The notes below the pieces were generated by a model. It saw only the letters and a program-made list of their open reading frames with translations. It was not told the origin of the DNA and ran no database searches. Source: Stomoxys calcitrans (taxonomy: Eukaryota > Arthropoda > Insecta > Diptera > Muscidae). From it: a DNA stretch of 64,000 nt. Of the stretch, positions 11,756 through 23,431 are shown one piece after another. The position numbers and the translations under genes were made by a program. Position 1 is the stretch's first letter. Every line of letters starts with the position of its first letter. The stretch covers positions 178,717,442-178,781,441 of the forward strand of contig NC_081555.1 of NCBI RefSeq assembly GCF_963082655.1. The letters are read 5' to 3'.

Positions 11756-12461
11756 TGTGGTCTCTTGTTAAATCACTCTCGAACCCCGAAACAAGAGAAG
11801 GCGGAACCTCAGTTACTTTTGGCGACTTAAGAAGAGATGCACCAGATTGTGCAACAGTTAATTGATTGAGCATCCTGAGAGTGACAAGGCTAGGAGGAGA
11901 GCCATCCGCCATATACGTGGTCTCTATTTATCGTGGACGAAATTACGAATGTCATCAGTGGCGCCAAGTCATCCAAGGCTTTGGGCCCCGAAGGAATCCC
12001 TACACTGATAAATAATCTGGATCTACCTGGAGTCAAGTACCTTATATCTGTCCTTAACCTGTCTTTGAACCCTCTTATGTCTGAAAGATGGACAGAGTGA
12101 ACCCTTTTCTGAAGACTGGAAAGGACTCGAATAAGGGGGTACAGACTGATCTCTCTTCTCTCACCAGTAGCCAAGACGCTTGAAGGACTCCTCCCGAACC
12201 ACGTTGGAGAATTCCCATTCCCCGAGCATCAGCATGGATTTTGAAGACTGCATAGCACAACAACTGCTTTGCATGCCATCACCGCTCATATTTGCCGTGG
12301 CTTCAATCAGCTCAGGCCATGTGATAGTACGGTCTTCGTGGCACTGGACTTATCGATGGCATTAGGCAGCCATGCCAAACTATTTGAGGACTTCGCCTAT
12401 ATGTCCCTATAGCCAAGACTGAAACGCTGGGTCGCGAATTATGTGTGTGGTCGCCAGTCAT

Positions 12462-12763
12462 GGAGGCCACCATAGCGCAGAGGTTAGCATGTCCGCCTAG
12501 GACGCTGAACGCATGGGTTCGAGTCCTGGCGAACCATCAGAAAAAATTTTCAGTGGTGGTTTTTCCCCTCCTAATGCTGGCAACATTTGTGAGGTACTAT
12601 GCCATGTAAAACTTCTCTCCAAAGAGGTGTCGCAATGCCGTTCGGTCTCGGCTATAAAAGAGAGCCCCCTTATCATTGAGCTTAAACTTGAATCGGACTG
12701 CACTCATTGAATTGTGAGAAGTTTGCCTCTGTTCCTTAGTAGAATGTTCATGAGCTAAATTTG
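12462..12763 (+). mobile_element. Full-length tRNA-derived SINE inserted in a LINE
   Basis: It starts 'ggaggccaccatagcgcaga' with an A-box-like 'tagcgcagaggttagca', followed by a perfect box B 'ggttcgagtcc' at 12517-12527. A non-tRNA body follows ('ggcaacatttgtgaggtact', 'ctctccaaagaggtgtcgca', 'cggctataaaagagagcccc') with the end 'gttcatgagctaaatttg'. The host LINE reads 'cgccagtcat' before and 'catttgtggtattttggg' after, which suggests a very short duplication (cat). It would be transcribed by RNA polymerase III. It is not a functional tRNA gene. Confidence 0.9.
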
Positions 12764-13307
12764 CATTTGTGGTATTTTGGGATAGCAAACCAAAACACCG
12801 TAGAGTGAACCAGGGAGTTCCCCAAGGCGGATTGATATCTCAGGAGCTATTTCGCTTCTACTAAATCCTACATTCTATGATGTCTAAGTAATACTTTCTG
12901 ATCTGTTATCGCAGAAACCATACAAATGCCGTGAATACCTAAAAGCCTTAAGGATACCTACATGAGCTAGAACGTGTAGTCCAGCGCTTCAAGAGAGGAC
13001 CTCTAGATCAAGCGGCATATCAAGTGGGTCTGGACAACATTCATGCAGACACGGAGCAGATGCGAAGAATAGCATAATTTGAGAATGACCACCTCCCATT
13101 ACACCCGAAGAAATTTACCTCCCCCGGCAAACCAGAGTAGTTCTGGCACAACTCCAATCCGGCAGATGCAGCCGCCTCAGTTACTACAGAGCAAGGATTG
13201 ATGCCAACGTGCAGGATGTATGTCACAACTGTAACAAGGGACAACACGTCACTTGTTTAACCGCCCAGCCACACCCACCTGTTTCAGACCCAGATCCCTC
13301 TGGACGC

Positions 13308-13485
13308 TCACCATTCATGGATCTGGATACTCAGCAGAATTAAGAAGACTGCTACAAGAACAACAACAAATTAAAACGAAATTTACATCATCCCTCTGGA
13401 TCTGGATGCTGAACAGAATTAAGCAGAACACAACACACTGCTACAACAATAACAACAAACTGTAACGAAGTTTACATCACTTTCT
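13308..13485 (+). repeat. Two tandem copies of the LINE 3' tail
   Basis: Each copy runs from 'ggatctggat..c' through 'cagaattaag' and a CAA-rich stretch to 'gaaa/gttttacatca'. Tandem 3' tails of this sort occur in some non-LTR elements. Confidence 0.7.
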
Positions 13486-14216
13486 TTTTTGAACCACTAT
13501 GCCCAATACACTTGAATGGATTCATATGCGTTTATATTTGTTAGAGCAATCGGAAATGTGTTGAGATGCAGGGAAGCAATTGCAGTCTCTATGAAATTTT
13601 ACTGATAATTTGCTTTGACAAATTTTTATTTTGAAAGTTTAAAATTGTTATACAAGGCAAAAGGGAATACATAAAAATTGTGCAATATGCTAAAAAAAAA
13701 TACATTTTATGAAAGGCTTTTGTGACTGCATGGAGGTACTTCTATCTTTTCATTTCGTTTACAACATCCCAAAATATTTATATGAAGCACATATATTCTT
13801 TACCCTCAAAATTTCACATGTCGAATTATACCTGTACGTCTGTCCTCCATTTCTCTAAAGCACTCAAATTTTCGAAGGACTAGAGCTAGCCATTGCAAAC
13901 TTTTGCATATTTTGATATCCATAGTCTATTTTTGGGTGTAGCAAAGCACTAGCCAGTGTAACAAAAAAACTCAACAACTAGTGAATATGCATTTGGGTAT
14001 TTGAAGTGTAAACAACTCCCAATTCTTGCATTGGCTCTCATGTCCTTGTAAGCAAATGAGTTGCATATAATTTTTACTATTTTTTATATTTCTTTGAGGA
14101 CTTGCCAGTGAAATGTTATTTAAATAAAACTGGTTCCCTTATAAAACACTGGACCAAAATGCCGGCATTACCAAATTATATCATCTATGTTGTATAGTTG
14201 CTGTTGAGATCATATT
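13486..14216. other. Unique AT-rich spacer
   Basis: No gene, element end or RNA signature seen. Confidence 0.5.
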
Positions 14217-15689
14217 TTTATACCCTCCACCATAGGATGGGGGTATGCTAATTTCGTCATTCTGTTTGTAACTCCTCGAAATGTTCTTCCAAGACCCCAT
14301 AAAGTATATATGTTCTTGATCGTCATGACATTTTAAGTCGATCTAGCTGTGTCCGTCCGTCCGTCTGTCTGTGGAAAGCACGCCAACTATCGAAGGAGTA
14401 AAGCTAGCCGCTTGAAATTTTGCACAAATACTTTATAAATAGTGTAGGTCCGTTGGTATTGCAAATGGGCCAAATCGGTCCATGCTTTGATATAGCTGCC
14501 ATATAATCCGATCTTGGGTCTTGACTTCTTGACTTCTTGAGCTGCTAGAGGAAGCAATTCTCGTCTGAATTAACTGAAATTTTGTACGTAATGTTCTGGT
14601 AGCACTTCCAACAACTAAGCTAAGTATGGTTTAAATCGGTCAATGATGTGATATAGCTGCCATATAAACTGATCTTGGGTCTTGACTTCTTGAGCCTCTA
14701 GAGGGCGCAATTCTTATCCGATTTTATTGAAATTTTGCACGTAGTGTTTTGTTATGATTTCCAACAACTGTGTTAAGTATGATCCAAATCGGATCATAAT
14801 CTGGTATAGCTGCCATTAAACCGATCTTGGGTCTTGATTTCTTGAGCCCCTAGAGGGCGCAATCCTCGTCCGATTTAACTGAAATTTTGCACGTAGTGTT
14901 CTGTTGGCACTTTCAACAACTATGTTAAGTATGATTCAAATCGGATCATAATCTGGTATAGCTGCCATTAAAATGATTTCTTGAGCCTCTAGAGGGCGCA
15001 ATTCTCGTCCGATTTAACTGAAATTTTGCACGCAGTGTTCTGTTGGCACTTTCAACAACTGTGTTAAGTATGATTCAAATCGGATCATAATCTAGTAGAG
15101 ATGCCATTAAACCGATCTTGGGTCTTGAATTCTTGAGCCTCTAGGGGGCGCAATTCTCGTCTGATTTAACTGAAATTTTGCAGGTAGTATATTGGTATCA
15201 ACAACTGTGTTAAGTATGATTCAAATCGGTTCATAATCTGGTATAGCTGTCATATAAACCGATCTTGGATCTTGACTTCTTCAGCCTCTAGAGGGCGCAA
15301 TTATCATCCTATTTGCCTAAAATTTTGTATGAGGTGTTTTGTTATGACTTCTTATAACTGTGCTGAGTATGGCGTAAATCGGTATAGAACCTGATATAGC
15401 TGCCGTATAAACCGATCTGGGATCTTGACTTCTTGAACCTCTAGAGAGCGCAATTCTCACCCGATTTGGCAGAAATTTTGTACAACGGCTTCTCTCATGA
15501 CTTTCAACATACGTGTCTAATATGGTCGGAATCGATCAATAGCTTGATACAGCTCCCATATAACCTTATCTTATCTTATACAGCTCCCATATAAACTTAT
15601 CTCTCTCTCGACAAAGGCGATCCATGGTGGAAAGTGTTTACGATTCGGCCCGGCCGAACTTAGCACGCTTTTACTTGTTTTTTTTTTTT
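14217..15689 (+). mobile_element. INE-1-like element with about seven ~150-bp core units
   Basis: Complete head (ttataccctccaccatagga), leader and microsatellite, then repeated units starting 'cgatcttgggtcttgacttc' with 'gagggcgcaattct' and 'ctgaaattttgcacgtagtg', ending 'ttagcacgcttttacttg'. The unit copies at about 14830-15110 are closest to one another, a sign of recent local expansion. Confidence 0.9.
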
Positions 15690-17154
15690 CTTTTTCTTGT
15701 GTAATCACAGCAAAGACACTGAATTTGCATATGCTGGGTACTAAAGTCCTTTCATATTTTCATATGTGTGCCATGATACGTATGAGCATTATTTATTTGT
15801 TTGTTGGCTTTCACAGTTTTTCGAGAATTGTGCTCCACTTTAGCACTTGTCCATGATGCAACAGAATACTCACCCTGCACACAGACACATTCAGCATACA
15901 GTTCCCAGCATTCAAATGTAGTTCGACTGTGGCTTTTGGGCGTCGAGTGAGGGTTATTCCAACACCCCCGCAAAAATTTGTTGTTTAGTTTATAAATAAC
16001 TTATTTTTAATTCCGTTTGGCAAAGTTGCTGTTTGCGATGCCTTTTATTTTTGGCAAAACTTAAATTGTAATTTGTTGGTAAACAAATGCAACCACACAC
16101 AAACAAACACCCACATACTCTTCGTACCCTCACAAAGACTCAAAAGCGAACTGAAACAAAGTAGTGCTAAAGAATTTTGTATATGGACTGAGAGGATCGT
16201 GGGATCACCCATTGTAACATTCGCTGCAATGCGTAGGGGGCAGTATAAAGTTTCAAGATGAAGGAGATCAAGGAAAATGTTCGAGATGCCAGCAAGACTG
16301 GTATTATTGTTTGACAGTTTAAAAATTACAACTTTCTGGCATATGCTAAGAATCTGTGCGTCTGTGAATGTGTGTTTTGGCATGAGTCAATGGAACAACA
16401 CCCTGCTCCACCACCACACCCAGAGCCTTTTCTCCCAAGAAATGGGGATATTGTTGTTATGCCCCATTGTTACTAAAACCAATGACTTCAATTTGTACCA
16501 TAAGTATTTGTAAATACATGGACATTTGTATGGGATTGTTTACGTGTTTGAGTGTGTGTGTGTGTGCTGCTGTGTGTTTATGAGTGTTCCAGTTGCCTAT
16601 TGAGGCCACATAGCCTTTGAGAATTTAAAACTACAACATATTGTGGTCTATATGAGATAAGTCGCAATGTTGCTAACTTTAGTGATTGAATTGAGGGAAA
16701 TGCACTATTGCCACTGAAGTTGGGAAGAATTGAAACTTAGGTATCCACCACCATGAATTATCCCGATAATTTTAACAATATTAGCTCAGTTTATGTAGGG
16801 ACTTGTTTTAGAGAAACAAATCAGCAAATAAATTTCTTCTAGGGGTTTGAGAACGCTATATATATGAGGGCTACATATACTTATTGGCTTAGGTTAGGGC
16901 ATGGCAACCTTGATTACCAGCTCATCACTCGGACACCGTAGGTCTATTGTTTTTGCCCTACTCAGATAGGAAAAATATGTTTCAAAATCATGCGCCAACG
17001 TTGCCATTGTCATACACGGGCGTTGTTGGAAATATTGTCAACAAACGTGAATGATTTTGTGAACAAGCGTTGTTGATTCATGCAATGACCATTGTGGACA
17101 TCATCCCTTCGAAATGTGTTTGTATACCAACCTTAACTTTAAATGACACTTGAC
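15690..17154. other. Unique region, no supported gene
   Basis: Overlapping plus and minus reading frames lie at 16045-16513, without domain, signal peptide or splice support. A short GT microsatellite lies near 16552-16580. Bases 16890-16960 ('ttaggttagggcatggca') resemble a non-LTR 3' end but are too short to assign. Confidence 0.45.
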
Positions 17155-17245
17155 TGGCCGTGGTGCAATGTGGTAAGGCGTTTGTAAACACTCAATGCGA
17201 TTGATGGAATACAGGTTCGATACTCGTCGATACACAAAATCTTTT
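17155..17245 (+). mobile_element. Second tRNA-like SINE head
   Basis: 'ggccgtggtgcaatgtggta' resembles an A box and 'acaggttcgatactcgtcg' a box B, spaced as in a tRNA. It differs in sequence from the SINE at 12462, so it is probably a separate family. Its body and 3' end are not defined. Confidence 0.6.
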
Positions 17246-17477
17246 TGTGATCTTTAAACAAACTGTGCACTAGAAGTTGTCAGAATGTAAACGTCTGTGG
17301 ACGTTTTGTTCAACATAACTGTTGTTGGTTTATAAATATTTGTTGTTGATCTAATAACATCTGAGTGTTGATTCACTTGGCCTATAAGGCAGCATTATTT
17401 ATATATAGTCAGTTTTCCACCATATGCGGGTAGGATATGTAAGGGTCTAAAACACCTCATTTTACAAAAATATTCAC

Positions 17478-17785
17478 CTTTTATAGGTCAAAGAATTTAA
17501 ATCGAGAGATCAGTATACGTATATGGCAGCTATATCCAAATATAAACCGTTCTGAACCATATAGGGCATGGATCTCGAAAACCCTTGCATATCTCACTGT
17601 GCCAAATTTCAGAGAAATCGGACAATAAATGTGCACCGATATATATGGCAGCTATGTCCAAATCTAGACCTATCTGAGCCATATTGAACAGGGATGTCGC
17701 AACGCCTATCAAATCTTATTGTGATATCGGCAAAAAAGGGTAATAATCGCAGCTTTAATGGGGCCAAGAACTTAAATCTGTACAT
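17478..17785 (-). repeat. INE-1-like core fragment
   Basis: Contains 'aatttaaatcgagagatcag' and two copies of 'tatatggcagctat(a/g)tccaaat'. Both ends are lost. The LINE relic at 17790 begins directly after it. Confidence 0.75.
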
Positions 17786-17789
17786 CGAT

Positions 17790-18366
17790 ACCCAGAGATA
17801 TCCCAGGGAATTGTTAAGCGGACGAGCTTGCGAGACTAGGAACAACCCTACACATTCCAAAGAAACTGGAATCTGTGGGCATTCCTCTAGCGACATGAAA
17901 GATAAGTTTTCAGGATCAGGCCCGAAGGGCAATGAGTGATAGATGGTCACAAAGAATGGACTGTCAGCATTCCAAAACTATGTGGCTTAATCAAGACGTG
18001 AAGAGGTCTACCGCTGTCACTGGCCAGAACAGATGTCTCAGTCATTGTGTCCATCATGACAGGTCACTGTCTAATCGAAAAACATGCTGACAGACCGAAG
18101 GTTGCCAGTAACGACTTTTACAGAAACTGTGAGGACATCGAAAAAGAAGAGACTATAGAACATCTTCTGTGTGTGTATCCTGCACTGGTAGTCAGAAGGA
18201 GTTCCATTTTGTGTTCTCATTTCTTTGAGAATTTGTCTGATTAAGCGGAATGGTTTAACATTGTGAACTTGAAGGCATCTTCCCTCTTCTGTTTCTGTGG
18301 CATCACAATGGACGAAAACGTCTAAGTGAGTCTGATGGTAGACTGCCACTTAAACCTAACCTAACC
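17790..18366 (+). pseudogene. RNase H-type (I/LOA-group) LINE, C-terminal relic
   Basis: Frames joined across shifts read RLGTTLHIPKKLESVGIPL, then SDRWSQ, then a C-terminal Cys/His-type region (FYRNCEDIEKEETIEHLLC, usually C..C...H..C in this group). The 3' end carries 'ctaagtgagtctgatggtag' followed by 'aacctaacctaacc'. Internal stops and frameshifts make it dead. Confidence 0.75.
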
Positions 18367-18369
18367 AAT

Positions 18370-18440
18370 GTTATGTGAAAAGTTTTCTCCTCTTCCTTAA
18401 GGGAATGTTCATGGGCAAATTATATTTCCATGATATTTTA
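18370..18440 (+). repeat. SINE 3'-end fragment
   Basis: 'ggaatgttcatgggcaaatt' matches the tail region of the SINE copies at 12462 and 51634. Confidence 0.5.
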
Positions 18441-20110
18441 AGTCTATCAAGCCTTGTCCGTCAGCCTGTCTCTCGAAAGCTCACTTTCGAATGAGTTAGC
18501 CACCCGAACTTTTGCACTAATACATCCTATTAGTGTAGGTCGGTTGAGATTGTGTATGGGTCACATCGGTCCATGATTTGATGTAGCTCCCAGATAAACC
18601 TATCTCCTGATTATAAATCTTGAGTCTCTACAGAGCGCAATTTTTATCCGATTTGGCTGAAGTCTTGTAGTATGACGTTTTCTATGGCATTCAACAGATG
18701 TGCCATATATGATTTGAACCAGTCGAAAAACCTGATTAACTCCTATATAAACCGATCCCGGTTATATCTCATGATCTTCTATCGGGCTGAATTCCTATAT
18801 GTTATGTTAGGTTCAAAAGAGGGTGCAAGTATTAATCCGCCCCAGGCCACTATGGACATACACCTAAGCCAGTAATCAGCTTGTTGTGTGCTCTAAAAAC
18901 TATAAAGTAACCTCTAAAATAATTTATGCTAGTAATTCCGTTCTACTTACAAAATCGTTAATTGTTTTCAATACCACTCCCCTAAGTTGGTTCATGTCTG
19001 GTATTGTGTCCCCACCTAAGTGCCGGTATCTGTTAGACGCGAAAGCCGGACAATGACAAGGAAATGCTCCAACGTCTCATCATCTTCCCCGCATGCCCTA
19101 CACATGCTATCACTTGCCGCACCGATTTTACAGAAGTGAGCTCGTGAGCCTATATGGCCCGTTATGATACCAATAGCTATACTGACCTCCTTCTTGCTTC
19201 CTTTCAGTAATAGCCTCGTCTTCTCACGATCTGGATCCCCCCATAGGATTTTCTCCTCTAACCAACCATTTCGCTGTTCCACAATGCTGCATGCGCATTC
19301 TTCACCCAATCCTTTAACTCGGACTGCGTCGACCCGAAAGGCTTCGGGTTAACCATGTTTACTGACGACAATCCCCTGGCCTTCACCTCCAAATCGTCTG
19401 CCCTTACATTTCCCCTTACTCCGTTGTGGCCCGTCACCCAAACGATGCGGATTTTCCCATCCTCAGAGAAGGCGTTAATCTTCTTATTACACTGCAAGAC
19501 TGTTCCTGACCTTACCGTCCTGGTTGTTATTGCCCTTATGGCAATTTTAGTGTCGGTAAAGATGTTAACACTCGCGTTAGCACCATACCACTTCACGCAT
19601 TCCGTGATCGCCCGAATCTCCGCCTGCAGGACCGTATTATAGTCAGGCAGTCTCAAAAAGACCTTAGTCCCTGGGTTCTCAATGTAAACCCCCAGGCCCA
19701 CTCTGTCCTCTAGCTTTGATCCATCCGTGTAACATGATCTTTCAGATAGCAATATTAGGGTTCCGTCAATCCGAGACTGTGCCTCTGGTAGCAGTGCCTC
19801 GCTCTCGACTTCAAGGTTCATCTCAGGTATCCGATCGGAAACCTCTTCCCTTCCTTCCAGGTTTCCTATCGTTGCTTCGATTATACCACCATGGTGTGAG
19901 CTGCCCCCATCCTCAATCCATTCTCTCATAAATTGTTATCAGATTAGGCTGATATTTTGCACAATGATTTCTCTTTACCTTACCTTCAACATACGTGCCA
20001 TCGACCTGTATCTGTTTTAAATTTCAAGTGAAATGCTTGCTCTGTGCAACGCTCTTTTGAGTTCGACTGATAGAACCTCTGCCTGTAGCTAGATATGATC
20101 CAGAGAGAAA
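18441..20110 (+). mobile_element. INE-1-like element split by a LINE (flanks 18441-18790 and 19930-20110)
   Basis: Left flank: microsatellite remnant 'gtccgtcagcctgtctctcg', 'ctattagtgtaggtcggttg' and core units up to 'ggctgaattcctat'. Right flank resumes 'aaattgttatcagattaggc' inside the same core word (normally 'gcaattcttatccgattt'). The LINE between is therefore an insertion into this element. Confidence 0.75.
18791..19929 (-). pseudogene. RNase H-type (I/LOA-group) LINE, 5'-truncated, nearly intact C-terminal half
   Basis: The minus-strand frame from 19929 encodes an RNase H domain with its acidic residues in place: D in CYTDGSKLEDRVG, E in LQAEIRAI, D in NIFTDTKIA, and a final DD after the GHNGVRGN loop. 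It is followed by GHIGSRAHFCKIG and a CxxC..ETLEHF..CxC segment, ending at the stop near 18925. Frameshifts near 19260 and 19060 break the frame. The 3' UTR ends 'gaacctaacataacatatag'. A related copy lies at 21130 in the other orientation. Naming the clade LOA rather than I is tentative. Confidence 0.85.
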
Positions 20111-20167
20111 TAAGCGTACGCAATTCATGGGGGATCGATTAGACCAAATTTAAAGCGTTCTTATGTT

Positions 20168-20370
20168 ATTATACCCACCCCCATTAGGTGAGGGTATTTA
20201 CTAATCTAATCAATCCGTTTGTAACTCTTCCAAATATTGATCTGCGACCCCATGCAGTATATATACTCTAGATTGTCTTGAAATTCTAATTTGTAGAACG
20301 CATAAGGCCACCCGCTCGAAAGAGACTTCTTATCGATGAATATCGTAGGGGATTTCAAATAGGCCATATG
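20168..20370 (+). mobile_element. INE-1-like head fragment
   Basis: 'ttatacccacccccattagg' hairpin and leader 'gaccccatgcagtatatata'. It is truncated before the core. Confidence 0.75.
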
Positions 20371-21129
20371 GCATCATGTTTTTGTTTCTAATGTCTCAAG
20401 GAATGTCCCACATATGTGCAAGTTCACATATGTTTCAATTCGGTTTCTTTGTTTCCTTAGCATTGTTTCGCTATGAGAGAATAGAAAGCGAGTACAAAGT
20501 TTGTTTTCTCTGTAAATTGTGTAACAATGGCAACATCCACAAAGGGGGTATTTACAATACAATTTGTCTCGGATTCTGTATTGGCACAATGACCACAAGT
20601 GTTCATTATGGTCACACCACTGCATACAGGATGTAAGTACACACACTCACACACAACAATGCAAACACTCGCGTTCATGGTTAGCTACAAACCCACAACC
20701 ATATTCACATGTCCTTATATTGGACCATTTGTGGATATCTTTATGAAATGACTGGGATAATTTTCTCTAAGTGGTGTTGTAATCAACATTCGTTAACAAT
20801 GAACATGGAAGTGCTGGTATGCAAAACTTCAGACTTCATTCCATATAAGCCAAAAAAGGGTTAGAACATTTTCCGAATCCCAAATGTTCATTTAGTGAAT
20901 TTAAGGAAAGTGTGGTAGCTAAACAAATAATTTTAAGGACTACAAAGGACGTCTTTAATGTAGTAGTATGGGTAACAGACGGATTTTATTTGTTTGCAAT
21001 AAGATGAGTTAAAGGAATTCTGTCCATATAGTTAATACAATCAAGCCCTGCATAACAAATAATGAGTGGAGTACACTGTATTGCCAAAACTTCCTTCATA
21101 TCAAATAATGTTGCCAGTTTAGGCTAAGT
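20371..21129. other. Unique sequence, no supported gene
   Basis: Both strands are partly open at 20374-20678, as expected from a short stop-poor stretch. No signal or domain was recognised on either strand. Confidence 0.45.
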
Positions 21130-21775
21130 GTATGTTGTAAGTACGCTATGTTTCGCCTGATATCCGACCCATTGCCGTGTGAGGCAACCACGAGACTTAC
21201 GGCGATGGGAAAATGGATAGAGGATAGGAGCAGTTCACACCATCGTGCTATACTCGAGGCGTCTATAGGAAACCTGGAAGAAGTTTCGAATCGTATACCT
21301 GAGACGACACTTGAGGTCGAGTGCGAGGCTTTGGTATTGCTATCTGAAAGTTCATGCTTCACAAATAGATAAAGTCTAGAGGACAGAGCGGGCCTAGGGG
21401 TCTACATTGAGAGTCCGGTAATGCAGGCGGATACCCAGGCAATCTCGAAATACTGGAGGTGATGTGGTCTAAACTCGATGATGCGAGTGTGAAAATCGTT
21501 ACGGACAATAAAAGGCCACCAGAGCTATATCAATCAGGAGGATAACGGTCTTGGAGCGTAAGAAGGAGATGAACGCCTCCTCTGAGGAAGGTACAATTGG
21601 CAATGTATGGATGCCGCGCCATAGCGGATAAAGTGGGAATTAAAGAGCCAATGATATGGCAGTGAACGCCACAGGATTGCCGTCAATAAACTTGGTTAAT
21701 TCAAAGCCTTTCAGGGCGACGTAGTCCAAGTTAAGGGAATGGGCGAAGAAGGAGAATGTAATACCCTGAAAAAAA
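21130..21775 (+). pseudogene. Second, more decayed copy of the RNase H-type LINE
   Basis: Reads KWIEDRSSSHHRAILEASIG and SLEDRAGLGVYIESP, matching the copy at 18791-19929 residue for residue over long stretches. It carries stops after SSCFTNR and several later shifts. The orientation is opposite to that copy. Confidence 0.8.
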
Positions 21776-21808
21776 TATCACGAACATTATTTCAATCACA
21801 AATTTAAT

Positions 21809-23127
21809 TGAAGGATGGGGGTATATTTATTTTGTCATTCCGTTTGCAACACATCGAATAATCCATTTCCGACCGTATAAAGTATATATTCTTGATCAGC
21901 GTAAAAATCTAAGACGATCTAGACGTGTACGTCCGTCTGTCTGTTGAAATCACGCTACAGTCCTTAAAAGTAGAGATATTGAGTTGAAACTGTGCACAGA
22001 TTCTTTTTTGTCCATAAGCATGTTAAGTTCGAAGATCGGCTAAATTGGACTATATCTTCATATAGCCCCCATATAGACCGATCCGCTGATTTAGGATCTT
22101 AGGCCCATAAAAGCCACAATTCTTATCTGATTTTGCAGAAATTTGGGACAGTGAGTTGACTAAAGCCCCACGAAATCCTTCATCAATTTGGTCTAGATCG
22201 GTCCAGATTTGGATATAGCTGCCATATAGACCGATCCGCCGATTAAGGGTCTTAGGGCAATAAAAGCCACATTTATTATCCGATCTTGCTGAAATTTAGG
22301 ACAGTGAGTTGTGCCAAGCCCTTCGACATCCTTCTTTAATTTGGTTCAGATCGGTCCAGATTTGGATATAGCTGCCATATAGACCGATCTCTCGATATAA
22401 GGTTTTGGGCCCATAAAATGCACGTTTGTTGTCCGATGACGCCGAAATTTGGGACTGTGAGTTGTATTAAGCCGTTGGATATCCTTTTTTGATTTGACCC
22501 CGATCGGTCCAGATTTGGATATTGCTGCAATATAGCCCGGTCTCACGATTTAATGCCTTGGGCCCATGAAAGGCACATTTATTGTGCAATGGCGCCGAAA
22601 TTTGGGACAGTAAGTTGTTTTGGGCCCTTCAACATTTTTCTTCAATTTGGCTGAGATCGGTCCAGATTTGGATATAGCTGCCATATAGACCAATCTCTAG
22701 ATTTAAGGTTTTGGGGCCATATAAAGCGCATGAATTGTCCAATTTCTCCGAAATTTGGGACAGTGAGTTGTGTTAGGCCCTTCGACATTCTTCTTGAATT
22801 TTTCTCATATCGGTACAGATTTGGATATATTTGCCATAAAAGGCTCATTTATAAACCGATTTCACTAAAATTTGACACAGTGCCTTATGTAAGACTTTTG
22901 GACATCCGTGTCTTATATATTTCAGATCGATTTATTTTTAGATATAGCTACTTAAAAGACCAATATTTTTTATACACAATTTAACAATGACTTGTACATA
23001 TAAATATTTGGTCCAAATGGGAACATATTTCGATAAAGCTGCAATTTTTCATCGGATTATGGCAAAAGGTGGTTTACATGTATACCAAAGTTCGACCCTT
23101 CCGAACTTAACGCCTTTTTAATTGTTT
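21809..23127 (+). mobile_element. INE-1-like element with ~150-bp core units
   Basis: It lacks the first few bases of the head (begins 'gaaggatgggggtatattta'). Leader, about five core units of the first class and the end 'gaacttaacgcctttttaat' are present. Confidence 0.85.
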
Positions 23128-23431
23128 GGTTCTCTATTCTTTCGCCAATTTTTTAAAACTAACAGTAAGTAGACAGTGTATGCTATTTTCAGCAGGCTTT
23201 TTTCTGACTAAAAATCGCTAATATTTGGCAAAAACTGCTCATTACGAACAATGGAAGGATTGATTGCAAAATACAAAAACAAAAACTTTAGTATTGCAGT
23301 ACACCTATAGAATTTAGTAAAAAAAAGAAAAAAATTTTACTGAAAAATTGGAAATCAGCTAAAATTTCCCGCTGCTTTCAATTGGTAAAAATTTAAAACT
23401 AGCCTAAAATTTCAAAATTTTTATGTTTTTG
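23128..23431. repeat. Spacer with dispersed hairpin repeat, copy 2 (23150-23230)
   Basis: 'aactaacagtaagtagacag' resembles the repeat at 59385. The rest is A/T-rich. Confidence 0.35.

Larger units (their letters stand above)
11760..13485 (+). pseudogene. I/Jockey-like non-LTR retrotransposon relic (reverse transcriptase and C-terminus)
   Basis: Conceptual translation in shifting frames shows the linker before the polymerase (HPESDKARRRAIRHIRG), the first RT blocks (GAKSSKALGPEGIPTL), a block corresponding to 'SLLSPVAKTLE', a decayed finger/palm region, 'GVPQGG', and near 13220 a CxxC...H..C-type cysteine/histidine motif. This last part is followed by the reading RHLFNRPATPT..RPRSLW that is typical of the C-terminus of these elements. 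Many frameshifts and stops make it dead. A SINE interrupts the RT at 12462-12763. The tail (13308-13485) is a tandem duplication of about 90 bp rich in CAA. Confidence 0.85.

Noticed and set aside
12462..12545. Possible tRNA gene
   Set aside because: Boxes A and B are present but there is no acceptor-stem pairing with a 3' terminator. The sequence continues into a SINE body shared by other copies.
14217..15689. CRISPR-like regular repeat spacing
   Set aside because: The ~150-bp units are repeated along their full length with no unique spacers, in a eukaryotic INE-1-like element.
16045..16383. 112-codon minus-strand frame
   Set aside because: No signal, domain or splice evidence, and a plus-strand frame overlaps it. 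Likely chance.
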